DNA of 64,000 nucleotides, taken from an uncultured Christensenella sp. GTDB lineage: Bacteria > Bacillota > Clostridia > Christensenellales > UBA1242. The notes under the pieces were generated by a model that saw only the letters and a program-made list of their open reading frames with translations, had not been told where the DNA came from and made no database searches. Position numbers and translations under genes: made by a program. Positions 16,956 to 26,966 of this stretch are shown in pieces. Every line of letters starts with the position of its first letter. Within the stretch, counting starts at the first letter, position 1. The DNA lies in assembly GCA_949282135.1 (NCBI GenBank), contig CASDOR010000006.1, positions 1-64,000 on the forward strand, given 5' to 3'.

Positions 16956-18241
16956 ATATAACTTGGGACAATGATAAAAAGAAAACTAATATTAGTGACC
17001 TTGCATTTAAGGATTTAATTTCTGACCCCACAGAGTTATCTTCTTTAAATGTTGACGATAAGGACTTTATATTAACTTCGTTTAACGCAAAAATGTACAA
17101 TTATGTAGTTGAATATGTTTATAATAAGGCCGTAAAAAAATTGCAAGATAGTATTTTTAGACTGGGGGACGAGTTAATTGTAAATCTAATCCACTGGATA
17201 GATAGGACTTTTATTTCAAACTTCTTTGATATATTTGTTCTTAGACTTGCGTGTGATATTAACTTTATTTCAAAAGAAGAAAAACTTGTCATTTTGCAAA
17301 TTATTGAATATTTGCAAGGGAAGAAAGATTCCTTTAGTGACACTGAGGACATAAATAAAGAAAAAACGAAGTATTTTATTGTTTATTTGTATGAATCAAT
17401 ACTAAAAAGAGACTTTGACACAGTTATTAATAAAATAAATCAAATTATAGATGCTTTACAAACAAATCAAATAACAGTTGATGATGCGTCATATAAAGAA
17501 ATGCTTGAGGTTACAAATAAACATAAAAATATTCTTTTAAGGCTTATTTTTGCGATGGTTAAGGTTGAAATTTCAAAGGACAATAATAAAAGACTTAAAA
17601 CTTTAAGCCAAAATATGTCAAACTTAATTGTAGACCTTTGGGAAAGGACAAGTCTTAATGATAAAAAATTTTATTCATATTACTTAAAGACTTTATCGAC
17701 CGACTCTTCGGTTTATAAGGTACTCTCAGCTGTTTTAGGGAAGGTTAAGCTGATTGAGTTTACGACAGACATTAACATTGTGACAGATATACTTAAAAAT
17801 TGCCAAAGTATTTTGTCTTGTCATTATAGTGTAAACAATCAAAAAGACGAGACAGAGGGACTTATTAGGCTTCATGAGATAGAAGTTTACCCTAGATATT
17901 TCCTTCGTAGTGTTATTACTCCTTGTGTTGTTACTTTTCTTGGGGGTAATAATGGATATATTGGGACTTCAAGAGAAATTTCTAGTCAGATACTTGATGA
18001 AATAACAACTGAAAAATGGCTTTATTACTTTAAAAATTTCTTTTATCAAGACGATTTTATATTAACAACTTTAATTAATGTACCGGCATCTCTAAAGGAT
18101 TGGTGCGTAATTATAAAAAAATCAGGTGTTAGCGAAGAGGACATAGAGGACAAAGATATAAAAGAGTTAATTAAGTATTCTAAACAACAAAATTTTGACG
18201 AAATTAAGAGACTAGCTGAAAAAATTTACTATAAGGATTAA
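16952..18241 (+). CDS. Unknown protein coupled to the DAC-like gene
   Basis: The 429-residue protein is not recognised. It appears soluble and mostly helical, with no signal peptide or clear transmembrane segment. The central part (about 110-260) is rich in Lys, Asn and Ile helices. The last third contains a conserved-looking block around EIEVYPRYFLRSVITPCVV and LGGNNGYIG, then acidic helices. It overlaps the DAC-like gene by 4 bases (ATGA) with GAGGAGGT just upstream, so the two proteins are probably made together. A partner, target or regulator of the nucleotide domain is the natural guess, but nothing in the sequence proves it. Confidence 0.6.
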   Translation: MNITWDNDKKKTNISDLAFKDLISDPTELSSLNVDDKDFILTSFNAKMYNYVVEYVYNKAVKKLQDSIFRLGDELIVNLIHWIDRTFISNFFDIFVLRLACDINFISKEEKLVILQIIEYLQGKKDSFSDTEDINKEKTKYFIVYLYESILKRDFDTVINKINQIIDALQTNQITVDDASYKEMLEVTNKHKNILLRLIFAMVKVEISKDNNKRLKTLSQNMSNLIVDLWERTSLNDKKFYSYYLKTLSTDSSVYKVLSAVLGKVKLIEFTTDINIVTDILKNCQSILSCHYSVNNQKDETEGLIRLHEIEVYPRYFLRSVITPCVVTFLGGNNGYIGTSREISSQILDEITTEKWLYYFKNFFYQDDFILTTLINVPASLKDWCVIIKKSGVSEEDIEDKDIKELIKYSKQQNFDEIKRLAEKIYYKD

Positions 18242-18255
18242 AAGAGGATTTTTCT

Positions 18256-19167
18256 ATGATTAACATTAATGTTGAAGAGATAAATGAACTTGCGAAAGAG
18301 GACGCAAAAAAGGTTATAGAACTTGCTGAAAACTATTATCAAAATTTGCTTGTCGATGTGGCAGAAAAAATTGATAATTTGAATGTAAAAATCCTTCTTA
18401 TTTCTGGCCCTTCGTCTGCAGGCAAAACTACAACAAGTTTTAGGCTTCAAGAAGAGTTAAAAAAACATAATATTGCTTCACATGTTTTAAATATGGACGA
18501 CTTCTTTATTGATATGGATAAAATACCACTTAGAGAGGACGGCGAGCCTGATATTGAAAGTATTAATGCTTTAGATGTTGAGTGTATTAAAAAATGCCTA
18601 GGTGAAATACTTGATAAAAATGAGACTAAGACACCTCAGTTTGATTTTGTTTCGCATTCTAGACTTGATACTTGGGTTGATTGCAAATTAACCGGCAATG
18701 AAGTTATAATTATGGAGGGTATTCATGCCCACAATCCAAGTATTATTGACGGACTAAACAGTGAAAGAATTTATAAACTATACCTTGATTGTGATTCAAA
18801 GTTCTTTATAAAAGGAGAGGACACACTTTCTTCACGCGAAATACGACTTCTTAGAAGAATGGTAAGGGATGAAAGAGATAGAGGAGTAGATTACCTTGAA
18901 AGTATTGACATGTGGGATGACGTATGCAATGGGGAAGATAAAAATATTTTACCTTATAAGAGCTCTGCAAATTATGTGATTGATACAGTTTTTTCATATG
19001 AATTACTACTTTTTAAGTTTGTTACTGAAAATAAATTTAAGGCATATAAAGCAAATAAGGTTATTGCAAAGTATTTGGAAATTTTTGAAAACTGCGGAGT
19101 AATTAATGAAGATTTAGTGCCAGATAATAGTTTGTTACGTGAATTTATAGGTGAATTAAGCTTGTAA
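18256..19167 (+). CDS. Uridine-kinase-like nucleoside kinase
   Basis: The 303-residue protein has the Walker A motif GPSSAGKTT (about 54-62), then VLNMDDFFID, and an EGIHAHNP motif, as in the uridine kinase/PRK family. Later RRMVRDERDRG matches the lid region of uridine kinases. It lacks the N-terminal TGS/threonyl-synthetase-like domain that many clostridial homologues carry. It phosphorylates a nucleoside, probably uridine or cytidine. It follows the unknown DAC-partner gene by 14 bases with an AGAGGA site, so it may be in the same operon, and a terminator follows. Confidence 0.75.
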   Translation: MININVEEINELAKEDAKKVIELAENYYQNLLVDVAEKIDNLNVKILLISGPSSAGKTTTSFRLQEELKKHNIASHVLNMDDFFIDMDKIPLREDGEPDIESINALDVECIKKCLGEILDKNETKTPQFDFVSHSRLDTWVDCKLTGNEVIIMEGIHAHNPSIIDGLNSERIYKLYLDCDSKFFIKGEDTLSSREIRLLRRMVRDERDRGVDYLESIDMWDDVCNGEDKNILPYKSSANYVIDTVFSYELLLFKFVTENKFKAYKANKVIAKYLEIFENCGVINEDLVPDNSLLREFIGELSL

Positions 19168-19282
19168 ATTTCTAGTTTTAATATTTATTTTAAAATTATG
19201 AATGCCAAAAATAAGAAGTTTTAAAGAATTAAACTTGTATATATAATTTAATTTTACTTACAAATCTTATATTATAAATTTT

Positions 19283-19316
19283 AGAGCATTACTAAGATGT
19301 AGGTGCTCTTTTTTTA
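19283..19316 (+). terminator. Rho-independent terminator after the kinase operon
   Basis: AGAGCA (19283-19288) pairs with TGCTCT (19304-19309), followed by a run of seven T. Confidence 0.6.
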
Positions 19317-19358
19317 TATTTATGTTATAACTTTGTGCAAAACTACCAAACTATTGTT

Positions 19359-19386
19359 TTGCATAAAAATAATTCTATGCTAAAAT
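19359..19386 (+). promoter_or_regulatory. SigA-type promoter of sepF
   Basis: TTGCAT (19359-19364), a 16-base spacer and TAAAAT (19381-19386), 28 bases before the sepF start. Confidence 0.5.
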
Positions 19387-19413
19387 AGTTTTTATAAAAG
19401 GAAGTGTTTTATT

Positions 19414-19854
19414 ATGGGACTTTTTAATTCTATAATGAAGGGTATGGGATTTAGTTCTGATACAAAAACTCAAAAGCAAAGTAGTTCAAATAGTACCGAA
19501 GATAAATATAGCAATTTTGATAATGGACTTGCTAATTCTTTTGTTGTAAATGAATTTAATAACGAGGAAGAAAATCTTGACACAACAGATTTATCAAGTG
19601 GAATGGCAAAAAATTTAATAATTTATGCACCAAAAGATAATAATGATATACGCCTTCTTGTTGAGTGTTTAAGAAGAAAAGAGGCTTGTATTGTAAATCT
19701 AGGTAAACTTAATGCTTCTGATGCTGACAAAATATTGCAGTTTATAAGTGGGGCAGTTTATGCTTTAAAGGGTAGTATTAAAAGGTTGCAAGGGGATTTG
19801 TTTTTGATGGTGCCAGAGGGTATTAACATTATGACACAATCAAATAAAACATAA
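19414..19854 (+). CDS. sepF: Cell division protein SepF
   Basis: SepF anchors and aligns FtsZ filaments at the membrane. The 146-residue protein has the typical N-terminal amphipathic helix (MGLFNSIMKGMGF), an Asn/Ser-rich linker, and the SepF/DUF552 domain from about residue 65 (LIIYAPKDNNDIRLLVECLRR, then VNLGKLNASDADKILQFISGAVYALKG). The AAAGGAAGTG ribosome site is good. It is next to lspA and rluD, as in many Firmicutes where sepF lies just upstream of this group. Confidence 0.92.
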   Translation: MGLFNSIMKGMGFSSDTKTQKQSSSNSTEDKYSNFDNGLANSFVVNEFNNEEENLDTTDLSSGMAKNLIIYAPKDNNDIRLLVECLRRKEACIVNLGKLNASDADKILQFISGAVYALKGSIKRLQGDLFLMVPEGINIMTQSNKT

Positions 19855-19871
19855 GGATTTAAGTTTAAAAT

Positions 19872-20408
19872 ATGAAAAAGCCTATTATCTTAAAAATTAT
19901 ACTTATAAGTCTTGCTATTGCCATTGACCTAATCACAAAAGCACTTTTATTTAATGTTGATAAAACTTTAATTCCGGGCTTTATTTCATCAAGGGATGTA
20001 GGTGGAGTTTTAAATACTGGCGGTGCATGGGGCATACTTGGTGACAGTACCATCTTTCTTATAATTATTACAGTAATTTTTATTGGAATTTTTATTTTCT
20101 TTGATTATAAATGGAAAATTAAAACTAGCATTTATACCATTTCAATCTCTTTCATAGTTGGTGGTGCAATTGGAAATTTAATTGATAGAATTTTTCTTGG
20201 AGGAGTAAGAGATTTTTTATATTTTGAGTTCTATCCAAGCTTCCCAACCTTTAATGTCGCAGATTCATTTTTATGTATAGGCATAATATTGATGCTTATT
20301 TATATCTTCTTTTTTTCAAGTAAGGATTTTAAAGAAAAAGAAAGAAATAGTGCTTTAGATATAAAAAATTCTAGTGAAAACCAAGACGACAATTTGGCAC
20401 AAAAATAG
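19872..20408 (+). CDS. lspA: Lipoprotein signal peptidase II
   Basis: LspA cleaves signal peptides from diacylated prolipoproteins in the membrane. The 178-residue protein has four transmembrane helices and the two catalytic Asp motifs GNLIDRIFLGGVRDF and FNVADSFLCIG. The N-terminal motif IAIDLITKA also fits. A short hydrophilic Asn/Asp-rich tail follows the last helix. It starts 17 bases after sepF. Confidence 0.93.
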   Translation: MKKPIILKIILISLAIAIDLITKALLFNVDKTLIPGFISSRDVGGVLNTGGAWGILGDSTIFLIIITVIFIGIFIFFDYKWKIKTSIYTISISFIVGGAIGNLIDRIFLGGVRDFLYFEFYPSFPTFNVADSFLCIGIILMLIYIFFFSSKDFKEKERNSALDIKNSSENQDDNLAQK

Positions 20409-20451
20409 CTTTATTTTAACTTAAAAATACCGATTATATAAGGAATAAATT

Positions 20452-21384
20452 ATGGAAGAGAGTTTTGTAGTTTTACAAGGAAATGGAGAGGTAAGACTTG
20501 ATAAGTTTTTGACCGAAAAACTTGATATTACAAGAAGTTATATAAAAACACTTATTGATAGTGGCAAAGTACTTGTCAATAATAAAAAGGTTAAAGCTGG
20601 ACATATTTTACAGGTTAATGATGAAGTTAAAGCAGAAATTCCATGTCCTGAAAACATAAACTTACAGCCTGAAAATATAGATATTGATATTGTATACGAG
20701 GATGATGACTTGGTTGTAATTAATAAGCCTCAAGGCATGGTTGTCCATCCAGCAAGTAGTGTTAAAAGTGGTACACTTGTTAATGCACTTTTGTATCATA
20801 TTAAAAATTTAAGTGGGATTAATGGAAAAATTAGACCTGGTATAGTGCACAGAATTGATAAGGACACTTCAGGACTTTTAGTTGTTGCAAAAAATGACAA
20901 TGCACATTTAATTTTACAAAAGCAAATTCAAGAAAAAACTTGCAAGAGGTATTATCTGGCAGTCACTTATGGAAAATTTAAAAATGAAAGTGGAGAGATA
21001 GAAAATTATCTTGCAAGAGGGAGTGTAAAATACGAAAAATTTTTTGTTGTCCCAAGTAACAAAGGGAAGTATGCTAAAACTTTGTATGAAGTTTTATCTT
21101 ATAACGAAGGTTTTTCGCTTTTAAAGTTCGAACTTAAAACTGGCAGGACTCACCAAATTCGTGTACATAGTAGTTATCTTGGACATCCAATTGTTGGGGA
21201 TAAGTTGTACGGCAGAAAAGATGAAAAGTTTGACTTAAATGGGCAACTCCTTCATGCTTATAAACTAGAATTTGTTCATCCCGTGCTCAATAAAAAGATG
21301 ACATTTGTTTGCCCACTTCCAAAATATTTTAGCGACTTTTTAATTAAACATAACTTAGGTGAAGTTGACGTAGAAAATATTTAG
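20452..21384 (+). CDS. rluD: 23S rRNA pseudouridine synthase, RluD type
   Basis: The 310-residue protein has an N-terminal S4 RNA-binding domain (RLDKFLTEKLDITRSYIKTLIDSGKVLVN, about 15-45 in parts) and the RluA-family catalytic motif HRIDKDTSGL near residue 143 with the essential Asp. Together these define the RluC/RluD type, and the place after lspA is the usual one for rluD (ylyB). It makes pseudouridines in 23S rRNA. The ribosome site is TAAGGA. Confidence 0.88.
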   Translation: MEESFVVLQGNGEVRLDKFLTEKLDITRSYIKTLIDSGKVLVNNKKVKAGHILQVNDEVKAEIPCPENINLQPENIDIDIVYEDDDLVVINKPQGMVVHPASSVKSGTLVNALLYHIKNLSGINGKIRPGIVHRIDKDTSGLLVVAKNDNAHLILQKQIQEKTCKRYYLAVTYGKFKNESGEIENYLARGSVKYEKFFVVPSNKGKYAKTLYEVLSYNEGFSLLKFELKTGRTHQIRVHSSYLGHPIVGDKLYGRKDEKFDLNGQLLHAYKLEFVHPVLNKKMTFVCPLPKYFSDFLIKHNLGEVDVENI

Positions 21385-21739
21385 TTTTTATTGTGTAATT
21401 TTTAATTTTTATCTATGTTCATATTTTTTAATTCTAATTTCCTTTAACACTAATTTGTTTTAATAGTAATTTATTTTAATAGTAATTTATTTTAATAGTA
21501 ATTTATTTTAACACTAATTTCCTTTAACACTAATTTGCTTTAAATTTTATTGACATTTAGGTGTAGTGTTTGATTTTAATTTAAAGAGAATTTTTACATA
21601 TTTTTTTTTAATTTATTTGAATTTTTATTCTAAAACCTAACAAAAAATAATTCAAAATGTCAATTATTTGTTTGACGAGTTTGATAAAAAAAACTAATAT
21701 GTTATTTGTAGGAGATTAGTAGAAAAAAAGGAAAATAAT
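21385..21739. other. Intergenic, AT-rich with short tandem repeats
   Basis: The gap between rluD and the small membrane proteins holds the 18-bp repeats listed below and then poly-T rich DNA. No ORF and no convincing terminator were seen. Confidence 0.5.
21440..21545. repeat. 18-bp tandem repeats
   Basis: A unit close to TTTTAATAGTAATTTATT is repeated about six times. Outer copies read TTTAACACTAATTTCCTT or TTAACACTAATTTGCTT, inner copies are identical. No coding sense is apparent. Confidence 0.7.
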
Positions 21740-22003
21740 ATGAAGCCTAGATGGTTTATCAATTTGCTTGCATATATTGCAGTTATTCTTATTTGTATTT
21801 CACTAGTAGTGAGCTTTTTGTCTAGAAAAGTATTTAATTTACCTAGTGAAGTGAGCTTTTGGTGTAACAATATAGCAATGTATTTAGGCATAATTGTCAC
21901 TGTTTCATCTGCATTTATGTATGCCTCAAGCAAAAGAAATGGCATTTTTAAAATGATTTTGTTCTTCCTCGTGGTTGCAATAGTTATTTTTCTATTTTTG
22001 TAA
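21740..22003 (+). CDS. Small membrane protein, unknown
   Basis: The 87-residue protein has three hydrophobic segments (about 8-27, 44-62 and 69-87) and little else. It has a good AAAGGA ribosome site and is followed 8 bases later by a second membrane protein, so the pair is probably one operon. No family was recognised. Confidence 0.6.
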   Translation: MKPRWFINLLAYIAVILICISLVVSFLSRKVFNLPSEVSFWCNNIAMYLGIIVTVSSAFMYASSKRNGIFKMILFFLVVAIVIFLFL

Positions 22004-22011
22004 AAGGGAAT

Positions 22012-22395
22012 ATGAAGGACTTTATTAAAAAAAATCTTGTAGTTATTATACTTTTTTTAATTGCAATAGTGTGCTACGCGCTTGTTGTTGTGTCGACTGT
22101 GTTTTTACCTATTGCTGCTTTTTTTACTGGTGTTCCTATGATAATTCTAGCAATAAATTCGAAAAAAAAATACAATAGATTAAGTGAAGAAAGTAAATCA
22201 AATAAACAAGTTTTTGATGCGACTGACATAGACTATGATGAGGATGTTTATTATATAGGAACAAGTCAAAATAAAAAAGAAATCAAAGGGATTGTTTCGC
22301 GTTTTAACGCACTTTCACCTGTAATTATTTGCTGGATACTTGCTGTCTCCTTTCTTTTCTTTAGTTTTATAAGTGCCATAGACTTGTTTTTATAA
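22012..22395 (+). CDS. Small membrane protein, unknown
   Basis: The 127-residue protein has two N-terminal hydrophobic segments (about 9-25 and 29-47), a hydrophilic middle with YNRLSEESKSNKQ and an acidic DIDYDEDVYY stretch, and one C-terminal hydrophobic segment (about 104-127). An AAAGGGA ribosome site precedes the ATG. It pairs with the preceding small membrane protein. Function unknown. Confidence 0.6.
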   Translation: MKDFIKKNLVVIILFLIAIVCYALVVVSTVFLPIAAFFTGVPMIILAINSKKKYNRLSEESKSNKQVFDATDIDYDEDVYYIGTSQNKKEIKGIVSRFNALSPVIICWILAVSFLFFSFISAIDLFL

Positions 22396-22778
22396 ATCAA
22401 AAAAAACAATAATCTAAAATTAATTTTAGTTCTAAAAAAATACTTTGACAATCAAAAAAAATGTAAAAAAAGTCTAAAATTAAAAACAAATACAAAAAAA
22501 GATTTTTTAAAATAGGCACAAAAATCCTTTTAAAACGACCTAAAAAATACTATTATTGATTTTCATATATTATTTCATATATTGAATAGATTATGGTAAG
22601 ATTATTTTTTAATTGTCTATATCATAGTTATCATAATTGTTTTAAAATAAGCAAAATAAATGAGTTTTGTAATATTTTGTCTTGTAGTACCAAAAAATTT
22701 GGCATTTGTTATTGTGTTTTTTTTGTGTGTTTGCTATAATTACTGTAGACTTAGAAGTTTTAGAATTAGGAGAGAAAA
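22396..22778. other. Intergenic, A/T-rich, tig promoter region
   Basis: The gap holds several A-runs, a small TCTAAAATTAATTTTAGT inverted repeat (22413-22430) and the promoter of tig. No gene was seen. Confidence 0.5.
22712..22740 (+). promoter_or_regulatory. SigA-type promoter of tig
   Basis: TTGTGT (22712-22717), a 17-base spacer and TATAAT (22735-22740), 38 bases before the start codon. Confidence 0.6.
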
Positions 22779-24065
22779 ATGAAGTATACAAAAAAGTTAT
22801 TAGAAGATAAAAGAATAGAGTTTACAATTAATGTAAATAAAAATGAGTGGGAAGAGGCTCTTGAAAATGCTTATAAAGAAAATAAAGGCAAATATAATAT
22901 TCAAGGCTTTAGAAAAGGGCATGCACCAAGAAAGGTTATTGAAAAAACTTACGGTGACACTGTTTTTTATGATGATGCAATTAATAATGCCTTTTATAGA
23001 TATTATTTTGAGATTTTGTCAAAAGAAAAAGAAGTTGAACCTGTTACAAATCCAGATATTAGAGTAAGCAAAATTGACGATAATGGTTTGGAACTTGTAG
23101 TGACAATTATTCCTAAACCAGAGGTAACTCTTGGCGAATATACTGGGCTTGAAATTGAGAAAAAGCAAGTCAAAGTAAGCAAAGAAGAAGTAAGTCACGA
23201 GCTTGAGCACATGAGAGAGTCAAGGGTTAAATTTGTAAGTGTTGATAGAGAAGTTAAAAATGGGGATGTTGCGACAATTGACTTTGAGGGGAGTATTGGC
23301 AATGTAAAATTTGAAGGTGGTAGTGCAACAGACTTTGACCTTGAGATTGGCTCTAAGAGTTTTATTGACAATTTTGAAGACCAAATTGTTGGACTTAAAA
23401 AAGGAGACACAAAAGATGTTAAGGTTACTTTCCCTGAAAATTATCATGTCGACACTTTAAAAGGTAAGCCAGCAGTCTTTAAGGTTACTGTTAAGGACGT
23501 GAAGGAAAAGGTTTATCCAGAACTTAACGATACCTTTGCTGATGAAGTTAGTGAATTTTCGACATTAAAAGAACTTGAAGAAGACACAAAAAAGAAGTTA
23601 AAAGAAAGAAAAGAAAAGGAAGAGGCTTCTCAAAGAGAAAGTAAACTTATAGAAAAAATAGTCGACAATGCAAGTGTAGAAATCCCTCAAATTATGGTTG
23701 ATGAGCAAGTTGATGACTTTATAAAAGATTTTGAATATAGACTTTCTTATCAAGGACTTAGCCTTGACGGATATTTAAAATACGCAAACACAACTCTTGA
23801 CGATCTTAGAAAATCAAGAATTGAAGACGCAAGAAAAACAGTCAAGACTAGACTTGTTTTAGAAAAAATTATGGTAAAAGAAAAACTTGATATAACCGAT
23901 GAGGACATTGTAAATAAATTTAGTGAACATGCACCTGATAAAAAGACGGTTACTATTGAGGACGTAAGAAAGACTATGGGAGAAGAGCAGTTTAATTATT
24001 TTGCAAATAGTTTACTACTTAGTAAGCTTATGACTTTCTTAAAATCAAAAAATAAATTAGATTAA
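22779..24065 (+). CDS. tig: Trigger factor
   Basis: Trigger factor is the ribosome-bound chaperone that meets nascent chains. The 428-residue protein has the N-terminal ribosome-binding signature GFRKGHAPRKVIEK (about 47-60), a middle FKBP-type prolyl isomerase domain (GDVATIDFEG, GSKSFIDNFEDQIVGLKKGD, TFPENYH) and a long helical C-terminus. It is followed by clpP and clpX in the common tig-clpP-clpX order. The ribosome site is TAGGAGAG. Confidence 0.95.
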   Translation: MKYTKKLLEDKRIEFTINVNKNEWEEALENAYKENKGKYNIQGFRKGHAPRKVIEKTYGDTVFYDDAINNAFYRYYFEILSKEKEVEPVTNPDIRVSKIDDNGLELVVTIIPKPEVTLGEYTGLEIEKKQVKVSKEEVSHELEHMRESRVKFVSVDREVKNGDVATIDFEGSIGNVKFEGGSATDFDLEIGSKSFIDNFEDQIVGLKKGDTKDVKVTFPENYHVDTLKGKPAVFKVTVKDVKEKVYPELNDTFADEVSEFSTLKELEEDTKKKLKERKEKEEASQRESKLIEKIVDNASVEIPQIMVDEQVDDFIKDFEYRLSYQGLSLDGYLKYANTTLDDLRKSRIEDARKTVKTRLVLEKIMVKEKLDITDEDIVNKFSEHAPDKKTVTIEDVRKTMGEEQFNYFANSLLLSKLMTFLKSKNKLD

Positions 24066-24264
24066 TTCTTTGTTAGCATTTAGTTTAAGTTGCGTTTTAC
24101 TTTATAATGCTTTTTAACTAAACTGACAATTTAGATTAATAAATAGAATTAAAATTTAGGTTTGATATCAAAATTGAGGTTTTAGACAAAAATTTAAGGC
24201 TTATACTTAAAATTGTTGTTTAAGACTAAGATTATTACATAATAATTAAAAAGGAGCAATAATT

Positions 24265-24873
24265 ATGAGCGAAGAAAAAAATGTATTAATACCTATGGTC
24301 GTTGACCAAACGAGCACAGGAGAGAGAAGTTATGATATTTACTCAAGACTACTTGAGGATAGAATTATATTTTTGACAGGAGAGATTACCGACCAATCAG
24401 CAAATATTGTAGTCGCACAACTCATCTATCTCGAGGGTAAAAATCCAGACAAAGATATCCATCTTTATATTAACTCCCCTGGAGGAAGTGTTAGTGCTGG
24501 TTTTGCAATTTATGATACTATCAAGTACATTAAGTGTGACGTGGTGACAATTTGCGTAGGGCTTGCTGCAAGTATGGGGGCATTTCTTCTTGCAAGTGGT
24601 ACAAAAGGTAAGAGATATGCACTTCCAAATAGTGAAATTATGATTCACCAACCTCTTGGAGGAATGCAAGGGCAAGCAAGTGATATTGAAATTCACTCAA
24701 GGCACATTTTAAGGACAAAGAAAAAACTTAATCAAATTTTAAGCGAAGTGACAGGACAGCCACTTGAAAAAATCGAAAAAGATACTGACAGAGATAACTT
24801 TATGACTGCTGACGAAGCTAAAAAATACGGACTTGTTGATGATATATTCTATACAAGAAAGAAAAGTAAATAA
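24265..24873 (+). CDS. clpP: ATP-dependent Clp protease proteolytic subunit
   Basis: ClpP is the serine peptidase that degrades proteins fed by ClpX and ClpC. The 202-residue protein has catalytic Ser103 in [10 protein letters not shown], His128 in [10 protein letters not shown] and an Asp in the [13 protein letters not shown] region, plus the [11 protein letters not shown] strand motif (70-79). An AAAGGAGC ribosome site precedes the ATG. It is about 200 bases from tig and 50 bases before clpX. Confidence 0.96.
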   Translation: MSEEKNVLIPMVVDQTSTGERSYDIYSRLLEDRIIFLTGEITDQSANIVVAQLIYLEGKNPDKDIHLYINSPGGSVSAGFAIYDTIKYIKCDVVTICVGLAASMGAFLLASGTKGKRYALPNSEIMIHQPLGGMQGQASDIEIHSRHILRTKKKLNQILSEVTGQPLEKIEKDTDRDNFMTADEAKKYGLVDDIFYTRKKSK

Positions 24874-24922
24874 GAAAGAAACTTACGATAGAGATAATTA
24901 GGTTTTTAAGAGGAGATAAGAC

Positions 24923-26200
24923 ATGAAAAAAGACTTATTTTGTTCTTTCTGTGGCAAGTCACAGGCAATGACTAAGAAGATTATTGCTAGTCCTGACGGA
25001 GAGAGTTTTATTTGTGACGAGTGTATTGACATTTGTAAAGAGATTATAAAGCAAGAAAAAATAGAAAAGGAAGAAGTAGCAATTGATTTGCCTTTGCCTC
25101 ATGAGATAAAAGACAAGCTTGACGATTTTATTATAGGTCAAGATGAGGCAAAAATGGTCTTGTCAGTTGCAGTTTATAATCACTATAAAAGAATTAACTA
25201 CAACAGCAAGATAAAGGCTGAAAAAAGAGAAGGGGAACAACCTATTGAACTTGAAAAGAGCAATGTTTTACTCATTGGTCCAACTGGTTGCGGGAAGACT
25301 TTACTTGCTAAAACTTTAGCAAAAATTCTAAAAGTGCCTTTTGCTAGCTGTGATGCAACGACACTAACTGAGGCAGGCTATGTTGGAGATGACGTTGAAA
25401 ATATTCTTTTAAAACTTATTCAAAATGCTGATTATGACATTTCAAAGGCTGAACGAGGCATTGTTTACATTGATGAAATAGATAAAATTGCAAGAAAAAG
25501 TGAAAACAGGTCTATTACTCGTGACGTTTCAGGGGAGGGAGTACAGCAGGCACTTCTTAAGATTCTTGAAAGCACTGTCGCAAGTGTACCTCCTCAAGGG
25601 GGGAGAAAGCATCCTCAGCAAGAAACAATTTCAATAGATACGACAAATATTTTGTTTATTTGTGGTGGTGCTTTTGTTGGTCTTGACAAAATCATTGAAA
25701 AAAGAAAGTCGACTGTTTCTCTTGGATTTGGGGCAAAGGTTGATAATTTGACTAAAGACGAGGAAACTTATAATTTGTTAAAGGACGTTCAGCCTCAGGA
25801 TTTGAATAAATTTGGTTTGATTCCAGAGTTTGTTGGGAGACTTCCTATAACAGTTGCACTCCACGATTTATCAGAAGAGGCACTTGTTCAAATAATGGTT
25901 GCTCCAAAAAATTCTATCACAAAGCAGTATAAGAAAATGTTTGATATGGATGGGATTAACCTTATCTTTAAGGATGAGGCAATAAAAGCTGTAGCAAAAC
26001 GTGCTATGAAACTCAAAACTGGAGCAAGAGGATTAAGGACAATTCTTGAAGATAGCATGCTTAAACTTATGTATACAGCTCCAGGAGACAAGACTATTGA
26101 CAGTATTGTTATAAATGAGCCTTTTATTGAAAAAGGTGATTCTCCAGAATATATAAGAAAGAATAACGAGACGGTGCAAAAGACAGAAGAGAGTGCATAA
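24923..26200 (+). CDS. clpX: Clp protease ATP-binding subunit ClpX
   Basis: ClpX unfolds substrates for ClpP. The 425-residue protein has the N-terminal zinc-binding domain (CSFCGK at 8-13 and CDECI at about 33-37), Walker [16 protein letters not shown] (about 119), Walker [10 protein letters not shown], and the RKHPQQE pore region, then the GFGAKV ClpP-contact loop. The ribosome site is AGAGGAGA. No odd features were seen. Confidence 0.96.
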   Translation: MKKDLFCSFCGKSQAMTKKIIASPDGESFICDECIDICKEIIKQEKIEKEEVAIDLPLPHEIKDKLDDFIIGQDEAKMVLSVAVYNHYKRINYNSKIKAEKREGEQPIELEKSNVLLIGPTGCGKTLLAKTLAKILKVPFASCDATTLTEAGYVGDDVENILLKLIQNADYDISKAERGIVYIDEIDKIARKSENRSITRDVSGEGVQQALLKILESTVASVPPQGGRKHPQQETISIDTTNILFICGGAFVGLDKIIEKRKSTVSLGFGAKVDNLTKDEETYNLLKDVQPQDLNKFGLIPEFVGRLPITVALHDLSEEALVQIMVAPKNSITKQYKKMFDMDGINLIFKDEAIKAVAKRAMKLKTGARGLRTILEDSMLKLMYTAPGDKTIDSIVINEPFIEKGDSPEYIRKNNETVQKTEESA

Positions 26201-26229
26201 GAAAAAAAGGACAAAAAAGGGAAAAGAAG

Positions 26230-26811
26230 ATGCTTATAAAACAGGCGGAGTTTGTTAAAAGTGTAGCTGATAATAATTTTTATCAAAGTGATATGAGTGA
26301 GATTGCTTTTGTTGGGAGAAGCAATGTAGGCAAGTCATCACTTATAAATTTTATCACGAATAGAAAAAAACTTGCTAAAACTTCGTCTACTCCTGGGAAA
26401 ACTAAACTTATTAATTACTTTATTATTAATAATTCCTTTTTACTTGTTGATTTGCCGGGTTATGGGTATGCAGAGGTTAGTAAAAAAGAAAAAACTAACT
26501 GGGCAAAATATTTAGAAGAGTATTTAAGGACTTCAAAAAATTTAAAGTGCGTTTATCTACTTCTTGATATTCGCCGAACTCCTACAAATCAAGACGAGCA
26601 AATGTTAGAGTTTTTGTACTTTAATAGAATACCTTGTAAGGTTGTGGTGACAAAAATTGATACCTTGTCAAGGTCGCAAGTTGCAAGTCACTTAATTATA
26701 ATTTGTAATAAATTAGGCCTTAATAAGGAAGATATTATTGTTACGTCTTCTTGGGACAAAAAAGGTCTTGATGCATTACTAAAAGATATTGAACACTATG
26801 TATCAAGTTGA
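26230..26811 (+). CDS. ysxC: Ribosome biogenesis GTP-binding protein EngB/YsxC
   Basis: The 193-residue GTPase is needed for 50S subunit assembly. Motifs are G1 GRSNVGKSSLINF (about 33), G2 with SSTPGKT, G3 DLPGYGYAEVS, and G4 VTKIDTLSRS. Its place after clpX is usual for Firmicutes (clpX-lonA-ysxC, here without lonA). An AAAAGGGAAAAG site precedes the ATG. It ends the tig-clpPX-engB block. Confidence 0.94.
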   Translation: MLIKQAEFVKSVADNNFYQSDMSEIAFVGRSNVGKSSLINFITNRKKLAKTSSTPGKTKLINYFIINNSFLLVDLPGYGYAEVSKKEKTNWAKYLEEYLRTSKNLKCVYLLLDIRRTPTNQDEQMLEFLYFNRIPCKVVVTKIDTLSRSQVASHLIIICNKLGLNKEDIIVTSSWDKKGLDALLKDIEHYVSS

Positions 26812-26966
26812 CATTTTTGAGATTAAAGTTAGGCTAACGTTTATGAGACAGTCATTAAATTAACTTTTATAAGACAAAAAAGGGTATAATTTGGCTATTT
26901 TTTACGTCTTTAAAACAATTTGAGTTATTTAATCTAGTCAAAATAATTGGTTAAAAAACAATTTAA

